40,498 nt of DNA, from NCBI GenBank assembly GCA_001642005.1, contig LWCA01000212.1:1-40498 (forward strand), given 5' to 3'. Below the pieces are notes generated by a model, which searched no databases, was not told the origin of the DNA, and saw only the letters and a program-made list of their open reading frames with translations. Both the position numbers and the translations under genes were made by a program. Positions 1-11,700 of the stretch are shown in pieces (position 1 is the stretch's first letter; every line of letters begins with the position of its first letter). The stretch comes from Intoshia linei. Lineage: Eukaryota; Orthonectida; Rhopaluridae.

Positions 1-555
1 ATATACACGCTTTTATTTGCCTTATTCTCCCAATGTGAACATATGAAATGTGAAATAACTACAATTGGTAATTACCTAAAATTATATATGGTAAAAAATA
101 TGCAAGTATGTATTAACTTCCCAAATTTTTGGAAAAATCGAAGCCAAAAAATTAGAAAAATTTGTCTGGGAGTATATGGGTTAATTATTATAAATGTCTG
201 TATAGCCTTGCAGCATATCAAAAATACAATATTGATTATACTGGAAAACTGAAAATGAATTCCATTGATTATAAGAAATATTTTTTTGAAGAAAAGTGTC
301 AAAATCTAACATTTTTAATGAAAATTGAGTCGGATTTTAATTTCTTTATGAATGATAATGAGTACTTTTTAGATTATTAATTTATTAATTTTAATTATTA
401 GCCATAATAAATTGGATTACAACGAAAGTTTATCGTGTTCACGCCACATACGCATGCTTATATGTAAATTAGCAGAGTGTTGGGGCTTGAAATGCCAGAA
501 TAATGTTGAATGTGCCTCTGTAACGATTTTAAAATGTGATTATTGCAAAGTGTAA
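1..555 (+). CDS. 3' end of a cysteine-rich, probably secreted protein (5' end outside window)
   Basis: I do not recognise this protein. Three exons fit with agreeing phases: 1-105 (donor GTATGT at 106), 156-361 (donor GTACTT at 362) and 402-555, ending in TAA. The introns are 50 and 40 nt, the usual size in this window. The visible 154 residues begin with a hydrophobic run (IYTLLFALFSQC), which looks like the end of a signal peptide, and finish with a cysteine-dense tail (SCSRHIRMLICKLAECW, then C-x4-C, C-x2-C near the stop). No membrane helix follows, so a small secreted protein is the simplest reading. Cysteine spacing does not match EGF or WSC modules. The start codon lies left of the window. 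The splice model is well supported by phase; the function is unknown. Confidence 0.5.
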
Positions 556-820
556 TTAATATTTATTCATAAAAATATATAATGGTTTCTGTTTTAATTA
601 ATAAATCTTGAATTATTCACTATATGAGTTAAGCAATATATGAGTTTTTAGTAATCGAACTATGTTTTACCTTAACCGTTTTTATTTACCTTTGTAAAAT
701 TCCAAACATTGACGCTCAGTCATAATAAGAAAAAATTTAAATTTCTACTTCAATGTAAAAATATTGGTATTTTTATAAATTATTTAAATATCATGTACTT
801 GATTATAAATAAAATTTTAG

Positions 821-2129
821 ACTAAATTTTTGCATCAAAGATTTAATTGAAGAAACTCAAAAAATACAAGTAAAAGAGACAAATCAGTCTAAAATTTTGG
901 AAATAGATACGATCCCTTTCGACGAAAACACAAATGTATTTTTTACAATATTTATAGTTTTAAATATAATTAGAATCAAAACGAAGCTAAAATAGAAAAT
1001 TCACAAAAAAATTTGAAGGAACATGAAGTAATCAATGATAAGACACGATTCTTGGAAGAAAAAAATAAGGTACTTTGATTTAAAAATTAATTAATTAATT
1101 AATTTGCAGGATACTAAAAGTGAAGCTAATTCAATGGATAGAAATGAAATTAACAAAGGGATCGTAATCGGTGAGACTTCAAAGGATGAAATTCCAAATA
1201 ATTCAATCATGATAAACCCTAATACACTTAAGCCGTTTATAAACGACGACGGAACAATCAAAGAGTTTGATAATATTTGATTTGATATATGATATTTGAT
1301 AAAGGTATAATAACCGAGAAAATGAAAGCACATTGTTACATACAGATGAATCGACGTTGAATGGAGATACAAATTTTTGCAGTTCTGAGGATCTGCAAAA
1401 TTATTATAAAATGCAACAGATGCCTCCGAGTTTGAATTTTTACCCTGAACTGTTGTATAATAGCTACCTTGATACACTATTATACCTAATTTATAATGCC
1501 CTCATCATTGCCCCATATGTGAGTCCCTTAAATCAATATGTTAATGATCATGTTGTGTTACCTCCAAATAACATAGTTAATGAAAACTTCCCGGTTGTGT
1601 TTAAATCGATTACAACTGAAACGAAAAAAAGCCCTGACAATATTATTTTTAAAAACGATAAACAAATGGCTAGAAACAAAATAATATTTATAAAAATCAT
1701 TGCAAAAATCAAGAATGTCGAGTGATGGTACTATTTATATTTATTTGTGATATAATGTCCTATTCAGTAGATTTCTTTATAAAACATAATTAATTAATAT
1801 TTAAAAAAAATAATTTTTATTTGATAAATTTTTTTAGAAAGGAATAATTCAATAAAATATATTGAAATTTGTTCACTGAATAATGAAGTCATAGATGAAA
1901 AAATCTTCAAAAAAAGATTAAAAATTTAAAAATGGATACTAAAAATTGGTCAACTCTAAGACTCTAGGAAAAAAATCAACATGGGATTCAAAAGAACAGA
2001 TATATTATTGAGTATTCGAATGATAAACCCAATATAGACACGTGGAAGAAGATTATTGGATTTAAAATATTATTGTGTGGGGACATCAGTGTGGACTATA
2101 TAGTCACGCCAATGTCATATAATATATAA
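821..2129 (+). CDS. Hydrophilic protein of unknown function (model tentative)
   Basis: Not recognised. Open segments with good splice sites and agreeing phases are 821-935, 974-1069, 1110-1234, 1305-1518 (donor GTGAGT) and 1968-2129 (stop TAA), about 236 visible residues. The first four introns are 38, 40, 70 and 449 nt. The protein is rich in N, E, K, S and T, and has one more hydrophobic patch near residue 170 (YLDTLLYLIYNALIIAPY). No start codon with a convincing first exon was found between 556 and 820. Alternative ends are possible: reading on from 1110 stops near 1280, and the 1305 exon can be read without splicing to a stop at 1723-1725. Treat the exon chain as a hypothesis; it has no domain support. 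Confidence 0.35.
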
Positions 2130-2369
2130 AATAAAAATTTATAATTAAATGTGTTTATGTGTGTAATCTTTAGTAAGGAATCCTTAAGATAGTGTATAAA
2201 GTAATTTAGTTAAAATGCATGTTTGTTTATTTTTCTATCTGTTTGTATGTCTGTTTCACTTCAATTAACAAAGTAAGACGAGTCAAGGTTTAAAAATTCT
2301 AATTTCTATAACAGTTTTTCGAGAGTGATGTTTTATTGCATTTTTTATTTACATAAATTGAATTTTTCT

Positions 2370-3690
2370 TTAAAATTATAAAATAAAGTCTATTATTCCA
2401 TCTTAATTTTTTGTTAGTTAACATTTGCGTAAATAATTTTAAAAAAAATTGTTATCCCATTTTTTTAATTTATTAGACAGAATGTGTGTATAATAATTAA
2501 AAATAAAGTAAAAACAGTCCAATCCTAAAAATTGTCATAAATAGCATAAATTCCAAAAAAATAAAATTACTCCAATCCTAAAAATTGTCATAAATAGCAT
2601 AAATTCCGGAAAAATAAAATTATAAAAACCTATTTTGTCATTTTCAATGTTATGATATATATTTAGTACCAATTTAATAAATACTTTAAAATACCAATTA
2701 TGTATCAATGATTAACCGATTCTTCATTATATAAAAATATTTTAGTCGAATTTTACCAAATTTGCAAAGTATTGTAATAAATATAAAAATGATATTATCA
2801 AAGTTGTATGACTTTTATAAATTCGTTGCTGTAGTGCTATAATTTAAATTTTATACAAAATGTTTTAAAAATGAGAATTTGTAATTTAAAAATTGGGTGG
2901 TAATGAAAAAAATTCCAAAGGAATGAATTATATAGTTTTTCACCCATATTTCTTTATGTAAAATGTGTAGACGTACAATGTACATTTTTTTGAAATTGCA
3001 GAATCAATATTTACATTTTCAATTTTTATTTTAATCACAATATTTGAAAAATATAGGTTGATAATATATTAAAAATTATTTTTCACCGGGAATGCGTAGA
3101 TTCTCGGGTTGAAATTTTTTATTTATATCAACTGGAATAAGCTCTATCAGAATTATCTTTTTATTTAATTTTCGGACCATTAATTATTTCACATTTTTTG
3201 TTTTAATAAAATAGTTCGAAAAAAAATATATGAACACTAAAATGCTTTTTTGACCGTGAAGTCGTCACTTATTCGGATTGAAATTTTGTATGTGTGTTAA
3301 CAGGATACAACTGTACCACCTGTAATTTTTTTTTAATTCTATGGCTGTTTTCATTTAAAAAAGAAGGGTAATTTGGGGTTTTGGCCCTGAAGATATAATT
3401 TTTTTAAATTTAAATTCATGATAACGTTTATGATTTTAAAATCCGTATAAGCGTGTATATTTTTTTTAAATTCTACAACTTGTTTGATTTTCAAAAAGAA
3501 AGACAACTGGGGTTTTTGACCCGTAAGATGTGAAATTGGGAGGTTGAAATTTATCTTAATATACGTCCCGAAAAAAACTGTAATTGAAATGTTGTCTTTA
3601 AAAAATTCTAAGACGCGTAGTTATTTAAATAAAGTTGAACACACAGACACATACAAACAAAAATCGCGTAGCCTTTTATATAAGTTAAGA
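2370..3690 (+). repeat. Interspersed repeat R1, near full-length copy
   Basis: A non-coding repeat seen several times in this window. The same text returns reversed at 19955-20870 and 34678-35660, and forward at 23518-23966 and 24270-25267. Shared landmarks in order are a segment ending CATTCTGTC when read in reverse, a CTTTTTTGACCGTGAAG block, GGATACAACTGTACCACC, TTGGGGTTTTGGCCCTGAAG, TTTTTGACCCGTAAGATGTG, and a CACACA-rich tail followed in the best copies by ATATAAGTAAGGAT. No long open frame survives, so it is a non-autonomous or decayed element. I cannot assign its class. Confidence 0.7.
2518..2623 (+). repeat. Two-copy 53-bp tandem repeat inside R1
   Basis: Two adjacent, nearly identical units begin with TCCAATCCTAAAAATTGTC at 2518 and 2571. 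The reversed R1 copy near 20640-20700 carries only one unit, so the duplication is specific to this copy. Confidence 0.75.
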
Positions 3691-5040
3691 TGTATTTTAA
3701 AGTTAATTGAATTGTGCTAATGTTTTTTGAGAATTGAGAATGTTTAATAACGGCATATTATTTTTCACATATCAAAGCATACTGTCTGCTCATGTGCTAT
3801 TTATTTTTTTTTGAACAGACCTAATGTACATAATGTATATAAGTAAGGATGTTTATTTTTATTATTCAAATTTGGTTTAAAAATATTTAAAGTTTATAGA
3901 AATTCGGTTTTACCTTAATTATATTCTTTGGGCTTAGTTTAAGTATTTAAGATTAAGTGTTAGTTTTTTTTCCTAAATTTAGTAAATGGTATTTTTAAAA
4001 AAAAAAATTAGAAAAAGTTGATTTCTCTCTTAAGAGATGGTAAACTTGGATTTTTCAATTAAGATTTAGTTATTATTAGCAAAAATATTTTTTACTGAGA
4101 AACAATTTTTAAAGGCTTAAATATTTTGAGATATAAAATTATCATAATATTGATGAATTTAATACTTTTTAATAGAATGTGTATTTTTTATAATTCGAAA
4201 ACAGGTTTGAATTTCAAAAAAAAGGACAATTGGAGTTTTTTATCTTGAAGGACTCAATTTTTGAAAATGGAATTTGCGATGACACGAGTCTCGAAAAATT
4301 GTAATATGAATATTGAATTTTGAAAACTAGAATCCTCTTACTTTCTTAAATAAATGGGATCAAACAAACAAACAGACATACAAATAATTAACATTATAAA
4401 TATATACAAAAATAACTAAATAATTTTAAAGTAAGGATTTATTTTTCTAATAGAATTAAAAAAGTTCACCACGTCAGAGCTAGCTGCTGTTTGTACCAAG
4501 TATATCACAATCAAGCTAGAGTAATATGTAGTTTGACAATTAAAAATAGTGCGGTTACTATTTGTACAAAGTGCGTTCGTAACTATACTGTATTAGAATT
4601 TCTGGCTTATAATTAATTTAATTATAATTATAATTAAACTCTGCATCTGATAACATTGCGCTTGATGTCTACGACAACGAATAAACATCACGGGTTAATG
4701 AAATGTAGCACGGCAACAAAGTTATTCAGCGGTGAAAATTTTAAACAATTTATTTATAGAATGTGATACAAACTGTTTGTAGCAAACACCAAAATTCAAA
4801 TCTGAAAATTACATGTAGAAAAAATCAAAAATGAAATTTAAAAGAATTTTAAAATTCATGACATCATTACTACAAAAGAGGAAACGTATATATAATACAC
4901 CAGAAAAAATCATTTTAAATCCAACGTAATATTAAAATTTTTACATTCAATTTTTATGGTTATATAATTGTTTAGAACAAAACTTGAACAATTTTTGAAA
5001 AATAAAAATATGTATTATGGAACAGGATTCTATTTTTTCG
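3691..5040. other. Intergenic AT-rich stretch with R1 fragments
   Basis: No gene is supported here. Diverged R1 pieces lie at about 3780-3850 (ending TATATAAGTAAGGAT) and 4195-4437 (ending AAAGTAAGGAT). From 4440 to 5040 I see nothing beyond AT-rich sequence and a short ATTATAATTA palindrome near 4610. A short ATG frame at 4831-4929 does not join the 5321 exon in phase. Confidence 0.5.
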
Positions 5041-5286
5041 TAATTTAAATAATTATTTAATAGTATATAATATAGATGTTCTCTATTTATATAGTCATGT
5101 TTGCATTTAATATGGTCATATTTAAATTTAATATAGTCATAATTACTATAACTAATAATAAACATAATGAATATATTAAAATCAAATATGATCATATTAA
5201 ATGCAAACATTACTATATCAAATACAAACATGAATATATAAATGGAGAACATCTATATTAGATACTATTAAATAATTATTTAAAAT
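5041..5286. repeat. Large imperfect palindrome with internal short tandem units
   Basis: The arm from 5041 (core AAATAATTATTTAATAGTAT, then AGATGTTCTC at 5074) is mirrored by GAGAACATCT near 5244 and the reversed core ending about 5286. Arms of about 110 nt flank a short loop near 5150-5165. Inside each arm a unit of about 20 nt, of the type ATTTAATATGGTCATA, is repeated. Because of the symmetry both strands show similar short spurious reading frames. It lies just before the 5321 exon, probably in its intron. It may be a foldback transposon relic. Confidence 0.75.
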
Positions 5287-5320
5287 ATCTGCTTATAATT
5301 ATATATATAAAGTCTTTTAG

Positions 5321-5500
5321 TTTGATGAAGAATGCAAAGACTACGTTAAAGTGAAACCTAATCACAACGAAAATTTACTCAACTGGTTTTCAGAATATGA
5401 AAAGTTGATTAAAAAACCCCGAAATGAATTGTGGCATGTAGATTGTTCATGTTCATTTTGTTGTCATTTTAAACTCCAGGCACTGTTGGGACTTATATAG
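5321..5500 (+). CDS. Last exon of a cysteine-containing protein (rest not found)
   Basis: After the acceptor AGTCTTTTAG an open frame of 59 codons runs in phase 0 to TAG at 5498-5500. It reads as a charged segment (FDEECKDYVKVK, then NWFSEYEKLIKK) followed by a cysteine cluster (CSCSFCC) and a short hydrophobic end. The composition is much more protein-like than the flanking AT-rich DNA, and an AATAAA-type signal follows near 5540. I found no upstream exon that joins in phase; the palindrome at 5041-5286 sits directly upstream. Function unknown. It could be the end of a secreted protein like its neighbours, or a relic. Confidence 0.4.
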   Translation, partial: FDEECKDYVKVKPNHNENLLNWFSEYEKLIKKPRNELWHVDCSCSFCCHFKLQALLGLI

Positions 5501-5713
5501 ATTATATAAATACCTTTGTAATTTTATTGTTTTATTTTTTAAATAAAAAGTTTTTTAATATTTTGAATACTTTCTTATTTTCTTAGACTCTTTAATTTTC
5601 AAATTGCAGAAAAATGTTAATGTATTAAAATATTGTTTATATTTAAAATACTGATTTGTTTTTTAATGTTTTGCGTTATTTACATTTTTTTTCAATTTAA
5701 ATTTTAAAATAAA

Positions 5714-8700
5714 ATGATGAAATGTGCAATATTGATATTTGCTATATTCAGAATTCACTGTGACAATTACATTCTAAATAGAGATGAGGAACTGAATTTT
5801 GTACACCGAAAAAGTAGAAACTCGTTTATTGAAGGATATGATAAATATTACTTAAATATTGGATACATAAAAAATAGTATGACTAGATTGGAAGAAAGTT
5901 TTATGTAATTTTAATGTAATAAGCCATAATATGTACGGAACCCATTAAGAAATTTTTTTAGCTCACCAAGATGCAAAAATGTATACAATTTAAAAAATTG
6001 TAACTTATAAAAAAACTAAAAAATAATTAATTTTAGATTACATTCGTAATGGATTCAATAATTAATATAAATTTAAATTTTTTTAAAAAAATAAATTTAG
6101 TTTACGCAGACAAATTTTACTGTCCCAAAACATGCCACAATTCTAAATATCAAAATGTTAAAATTAAACATAAAGATAACCACCATGTGTTTGAATGTTT
6201 AAGTGAAGCAAGTCTATGTAGCAATGGACCTCATTGTTGTATTACGTTCGGTATAAATTTTGAATGTATAATTTTGTGCAAATACAAAATTTAATTTTCT
6301 TTAATTCTGAGATATTTTCTAGTTATAAAGGAAACTGATACAAATGTAGCATCGTTTCGATATGGAACAAAAGTATTCTCAGCCATGACAGAAATGGACA
6401 TATATTCTAGGTTTTACGGGTTAAACGACGAAAATGTTAATGTACCTACAACCAATATTTATTTTATTAATGATATTGGACTGGATGCAACTATTGCGTT
6501 TAAATTTATTTATCCAGTGCACGTCAGAAAAATATGCTTCTATAAAGCTCATGCTCTTAGTAGTATGTATGTTCGATTTTATACTAAATTTGCCATCCAT
6601 CCAATACTTGAATTTCGTTTGGTAATTTTTGTAAATCAGATACATTAAATAACAACTCCTTATAGTTGTTCTGAACCGCCAAATTTGTTTGGTCATAGAT
6701 ATCAAAATATATGAAATAATAATGACAATAACATTTAGATATTCCTACATTATATAGATAAATAGGGATCAGTAATTCTCTTTTGGGGTCTATTGACCCC
6801 TGGACAGTAGTAGATCTAAGTGGGGTGCAGGGCGCTCCAATGGCGTGACAAATGTACCGTAAAATATTTTAATTTGTGTATTAACATTGCGAAAAATTAA
6901 AACAATTTTCTAGGACCAATTTTTTACGCTTTACATTATCATTATTATTTTTGTATGTATATAATTATCATTTATCATTACTCTATGTATTATTTTTTAT
7001 GTTAGTAATATCAATTTAAGTTAAATTATCGGACTTAACGTAGTACATTTGCAAAAAAGAACTTGCCAAAAATGTCGATTTTGATACGGTTGAAAAACTC
7101 AACAGTGTTTGAATGTTCAACATTGAAAAGTTTAGTAGAATGAAAACTAGAATGAACAACAACGTCTTAATTAAAAAAAATAAATAAAAATCTTTTTTTT
7201 CCAATATTTTTTTGAAAAACACGATTTTACTTACTCTTACGGGAAAAATCCTTTTTCCAATATTTTTTTGAAAAATTCGATTTTACCCAATCTTACGAGC
7301 CAACAACGTCTCAATCAAAAAACCTAAATAAAAAATCAAATCTTACCAACCATTAAGGGAAAATCCCTGTTTTCCAATATTTTTTTGAAAAACGCGATTT
7401 TACCGAATCTTACAAGCCACAACTTCTTAATCTAAAATGCAAAATAAAAAATCCTTTTTATCAATTTTTTTTGAAAAATTCGATTTTACCAATCATAAAG
7501 GGAAAATCCCTTTTTTCCAATATATTTTTGAAAAACATGATTTTACTAAATCTTATAAACAACAACGTCTTAACCAAAAAACCTAAATAAAAAATCAAAT
7601 TTTACCGACCATTAAGGGTAAATCCCATTTTTTCCAATATTTTTTTTAAAAACGCGATTTTACTTACCCTTACGGGAAAAATCCGATCTTATCAAATCTT
7701 ATGAGCAGCAACTTCTTAATCTAAAATAAAAAATCCAATTTTACTAAATCTTATGAATCAACAACGTTTACCAACTTTTATTAAGTTTATTAAGGGAAAA
7801 TCCCTTTTTTCCAATATATTTTTAAAAAACACGATTTTACTAAACCTAAAGGGAAAAATCTTTTTCCAAAATTTTTTTGAAGAAAACCATGCGTCTTAAA
7901 TTTAAAATAACGCGAGCGATCACGTGTTAAAGAAAATATATCAATGTATATTTATGAAATGATGAATGATTCATTACGTTTTAAGTTAAATTTTTCAACC
8001 TATTTCATCAACCTATAATATTTTTTCATAGATTCCAAGATTCATTTCGATGACTTTGACGACCATCCATCATTTGGAATATATCCAGTGGATGAATTGT
8101 TTTTTTGAGCAGTCAACTTTTTATATTGGTTGGAGGGTTGATTACTTGGTTATGACCCGTGCTGTAAATGGTCAAAATCAATATTACCATATGCTTGGTT
8201 GTTTTCTTGATTGGACTGATATGAATACTGGTCATTAGTTCCGAACTGATATCCATATTCTGAGGTCTTCGAAATTTTTGTATTTTCATTAATTAATTGA
8301 GTATTACAAAGACTGTACTCTTGAATATAATATATTATGTTATTAAATTTAAAATGTCAAATCAAGAGACTCGCAGAGGTGGGTAGAATTACAGTGGTTT
8401 ATTTTTTATATATTGGTTTTTTTAGTTATTCGTCACCTATAGATCTGATCCAAGTGTTGTATGCAGTATAGATTTTAGTGTCTACGAAATTGATTACATA
8501 TTATTCAGTTTATGTGAAACTAAAGTAATGTCAAAGCCTAGTGCTCAGGAATTGGTTATTATTGGAGATTTTTACATCAAGGGTTATTTATTTAAATGTC
8601 ATTGACGTTCGATTGCAAATTGTGTACCAACATATATTGCATACGTAAGCACTTGTAGCATTTAGAAACTTTTCCGTGATTTTTATTTGGCAACATAACA

Positions 8701-11700
8701 AAAATGCTCTCAAAAACTTACAGTATACCCAACACAGTTCCGAATCTACCGTATCGATCCCCTCCCCCTTTTAGAGCCTAAATACAATTTTTATAAAATG
8801 GGGTGTCATTTTTCCAAATTGAGCATTCAATATTATATTTTTGAATATCATAACTATTTTGTTGGTTAAATATAAAATATCAAATCAAGTGTCTTAGAGA
8901 GATTATTAAAGACTATATAAAACTACGGATTGCCTGTGTCAAAAATTTTCAGGAGCCTATTATTATTTTTGGGTGGCCTCGATCTTAATAGGTGCGGCTA
9001 TGTCCGTATAACATTTTGATATATGATAATCAAGACAAATGTAAACACCAACCACTAACTTGTGTTTCTGGTAATACTGGTGCTAACCCCAGGTGAATTA
9101 TCTTTCTTATGATGTGTGTGATCAACTCACAACGATATTATGGTAAATTGAACCAATTCTGTGATATGGATTCGATATATTTATAAATAAAGACTATTAA
9201 ATATCCGTTCAGAGCCGAACCTGTCTTCACCGAGTCCCTCTCGGGGATCGACGAAATCTTTCCAAATAAGTTTTTAAAAAAAATGTTTTTGAATATCAAC
9301 CATTTTGTGTCAAATTTAATTTTGTGTTTAAACTGTCAAATTCTCGAGTCCACATACGTGGAGAGATGTAATTATGGCTATATAGCATTATGCATCGATT
9401 TCTAATTTTTTAGGGTTGTTTTTGATTTTTAGGAACCTCTAGGTAGGTTCGGAACTTCGCATCTGTATCCGTGGTTGTTATCGACGGTCTATGGATCTAA
9501 ACTTATATAATTTTGATAATACTTTTAGACTTTGTCTATCTCGGTTGTTACGATTTAAAAAATACACTAATAGATTTGCAACCAACAAAATTTAAGTCCA
9601 ACGATTCAAATATTCATTGCAATCTTCATAGTGTTACAGAATGCTACAATGAATGTTTTCAAGAAAAAAATAAATCCAGTAAATTATTTTAAAAAAGTTA
9701 AAAAAATATAACATGAACACTTACAATGCCTCGATTAATTCAGAAATAAATAAAATCTCGGCTGCCAGACTAAAAAATAATTTTCTTTGGGTAACACTAT
9801 AAAGTAAAGCAGTGTTCACAAAAGTGGATGAAGCAAGATAATTTAAATTTTTCTAATACTAGTAGTCTGCATTCCAAACTATTATAAAGTAATATTTACA
9901 AGAAAGTTTTTTAACGGGGCATCGTGATCTTTTTCACTCTGAAGATGTAGCTAAAAACAGTTTGGAGGCCACTGTAGTAAAGCATAAGTGATTGGTTTTC
10001 GAAAATATATCACATCAAGTGTTCATTTGAGTAAAAAAAAGATTATTTTTTAATTTATATATCATTTCTTGAAAATTCACTTTTTCCATGTTTTCCGTGG
10101 ATAATTGATATATAGTTTTAATAAATATAATGTAGGAGAATATACTATTTTTACAATAAGCAATCAAGCCTGTGACTGTCATTGTGGGAATATAATGTTT
10201 GAAAAAGTTGATATGTCCCAAGAATGTACTTTTTCCTGTATCAATCAAAGTAGCCTTTCGTGTGGTGGTTTTGATCAAATTGCTGCAATTTACATGTTTA
10301 ATAACGGTGAGTATTATATTTTATACAACAATAATAAGAAACTTTGGAATATATGAGTAGTTTTTAACTCTGTTGGTATATTTATACAAAGAGATAGTTT
10401 TTGAAATGAGAATAACAATTGCTGATAAAAAAAAATTAAATAAAATTCAAATGTAAACCTATTCAACACCAATTCATTAATAAAACTAGAATATTGACAA
10501 CCGGTTGTATACAAAGGATATTTTCAATATTAAATATACTTTTCAGATTATAATCAAGACAAGTCAAAATATTTCAATAATGTGTTGCATTCTTCAAAAT
10601 TTCCAAATAAATTAGATAAAAAAAGAAATATAAATATTGGTGGAATGTTAGATTTCAATTCAAAAAATTATAATTTTATCGACATTACAAAAGACAAGGT
10701 AAATAACGCAAATCGATTTATGATAACGATAATACAAATACACGTAATGTGAAAATGAAGATTACTTGTTTATTAAAAAATACAATTGCGCCAAAATTAA
10801 TGTAATCAGTTTAATGATAAGTTATTCAAAAACAGTACTTTAGAAATTCCAAAATACATTTGATATTTTTATCTATAAAAAATAAAAAATTTTATTAATT
10901 GGATAATTTAATTAATAAAATTTACAATTCCAAAAAAATTACGCTATTTAAAAAAATCATTTAATTTAATGACAGGTAATATTTTTAAACTGTTTATCGT
11001 TATCTAAAATTGTTCACGAAATTATTTATTATTTTTATTTATCAATTTTTTTAATTAGATGCAACCAATTCATGTAATCTTAAACGAAAATGTCGATGCA
11101 AAATGTTTATACATATATTTTGAGTTTGATATACCCGTTTTACAATATGGGGATATAACTGCAAGAGTACAATTAAATATAGGAAATAAACGTTTCACAA
11201 AAGTAAATTCATTAGATTGATAGTTATTAAATCAGATGGATACATAGCACCAATCTATTAATAATAATTTCTTTACATTAGTTTAATTTTAATTTTAGTA
11301 TACAACGAGTAAGGAATATTCAGGATATAATACAGCTTCATATGCAGCCGTATATTTTGATTTGGAAAACTACTCGTTTAAGGAATTTTCGTTGAATTTT
11401 GATATGCAATTAAGCCGAGTGCTGTTTTCTGGGACCTATTATTTCAAAAATATTAATATTTACCACATGATATTATTCGAAGATGTCATGTCCGATAGAA
11501 ATTTAAGTAAGTATTGATACATTTCTCGTTTGAATAAAATACACCCTCCATATTTTAACTTTTTAGCAAAAATAATTAATCATTTTGATTAATAATATGC
11601 GTAAAACTAAATTGCAAAAATGTAATTTATTGTCAACTATAGTATCACACATTTCTTAAGTTTACTTGAACAGAGTTAGCAACCCTATCCTTGCTTAAAA

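Noticed and set aside
1091-1477. Minus-strand 128-codon frame
   Set aside because: It overlaps plus-strand segments that have matching splice phases, and its composition looks like reversed coding and AT-rich sequence with no domain.
4947-5261. Overlapping frames on both strands with similar peptides (MFSIYI...)
   Set aside because: They are produced by the palindrome: each strand reads the same arm.
6421-6705. Minus-strand and alternative plus frames over exon 4 of the WSC/EGF gene
   Set aside because: Shadows of the exon, which joins its neighbours in phase.
8050-8238. Plus-strand 62-codon frame MTLTTIHHLEYI...
   Set aside because: No splice context in phase with the host gene; the opposite strand has the more protein-like, low-complexity frame.
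10116-10135. Upstream acceptor for WSC exon 7 (10116)
   Set aside because: It would need a phase-2 donor. The donor at 9679 is phase 1 and fits acceptor 10136 exactly.
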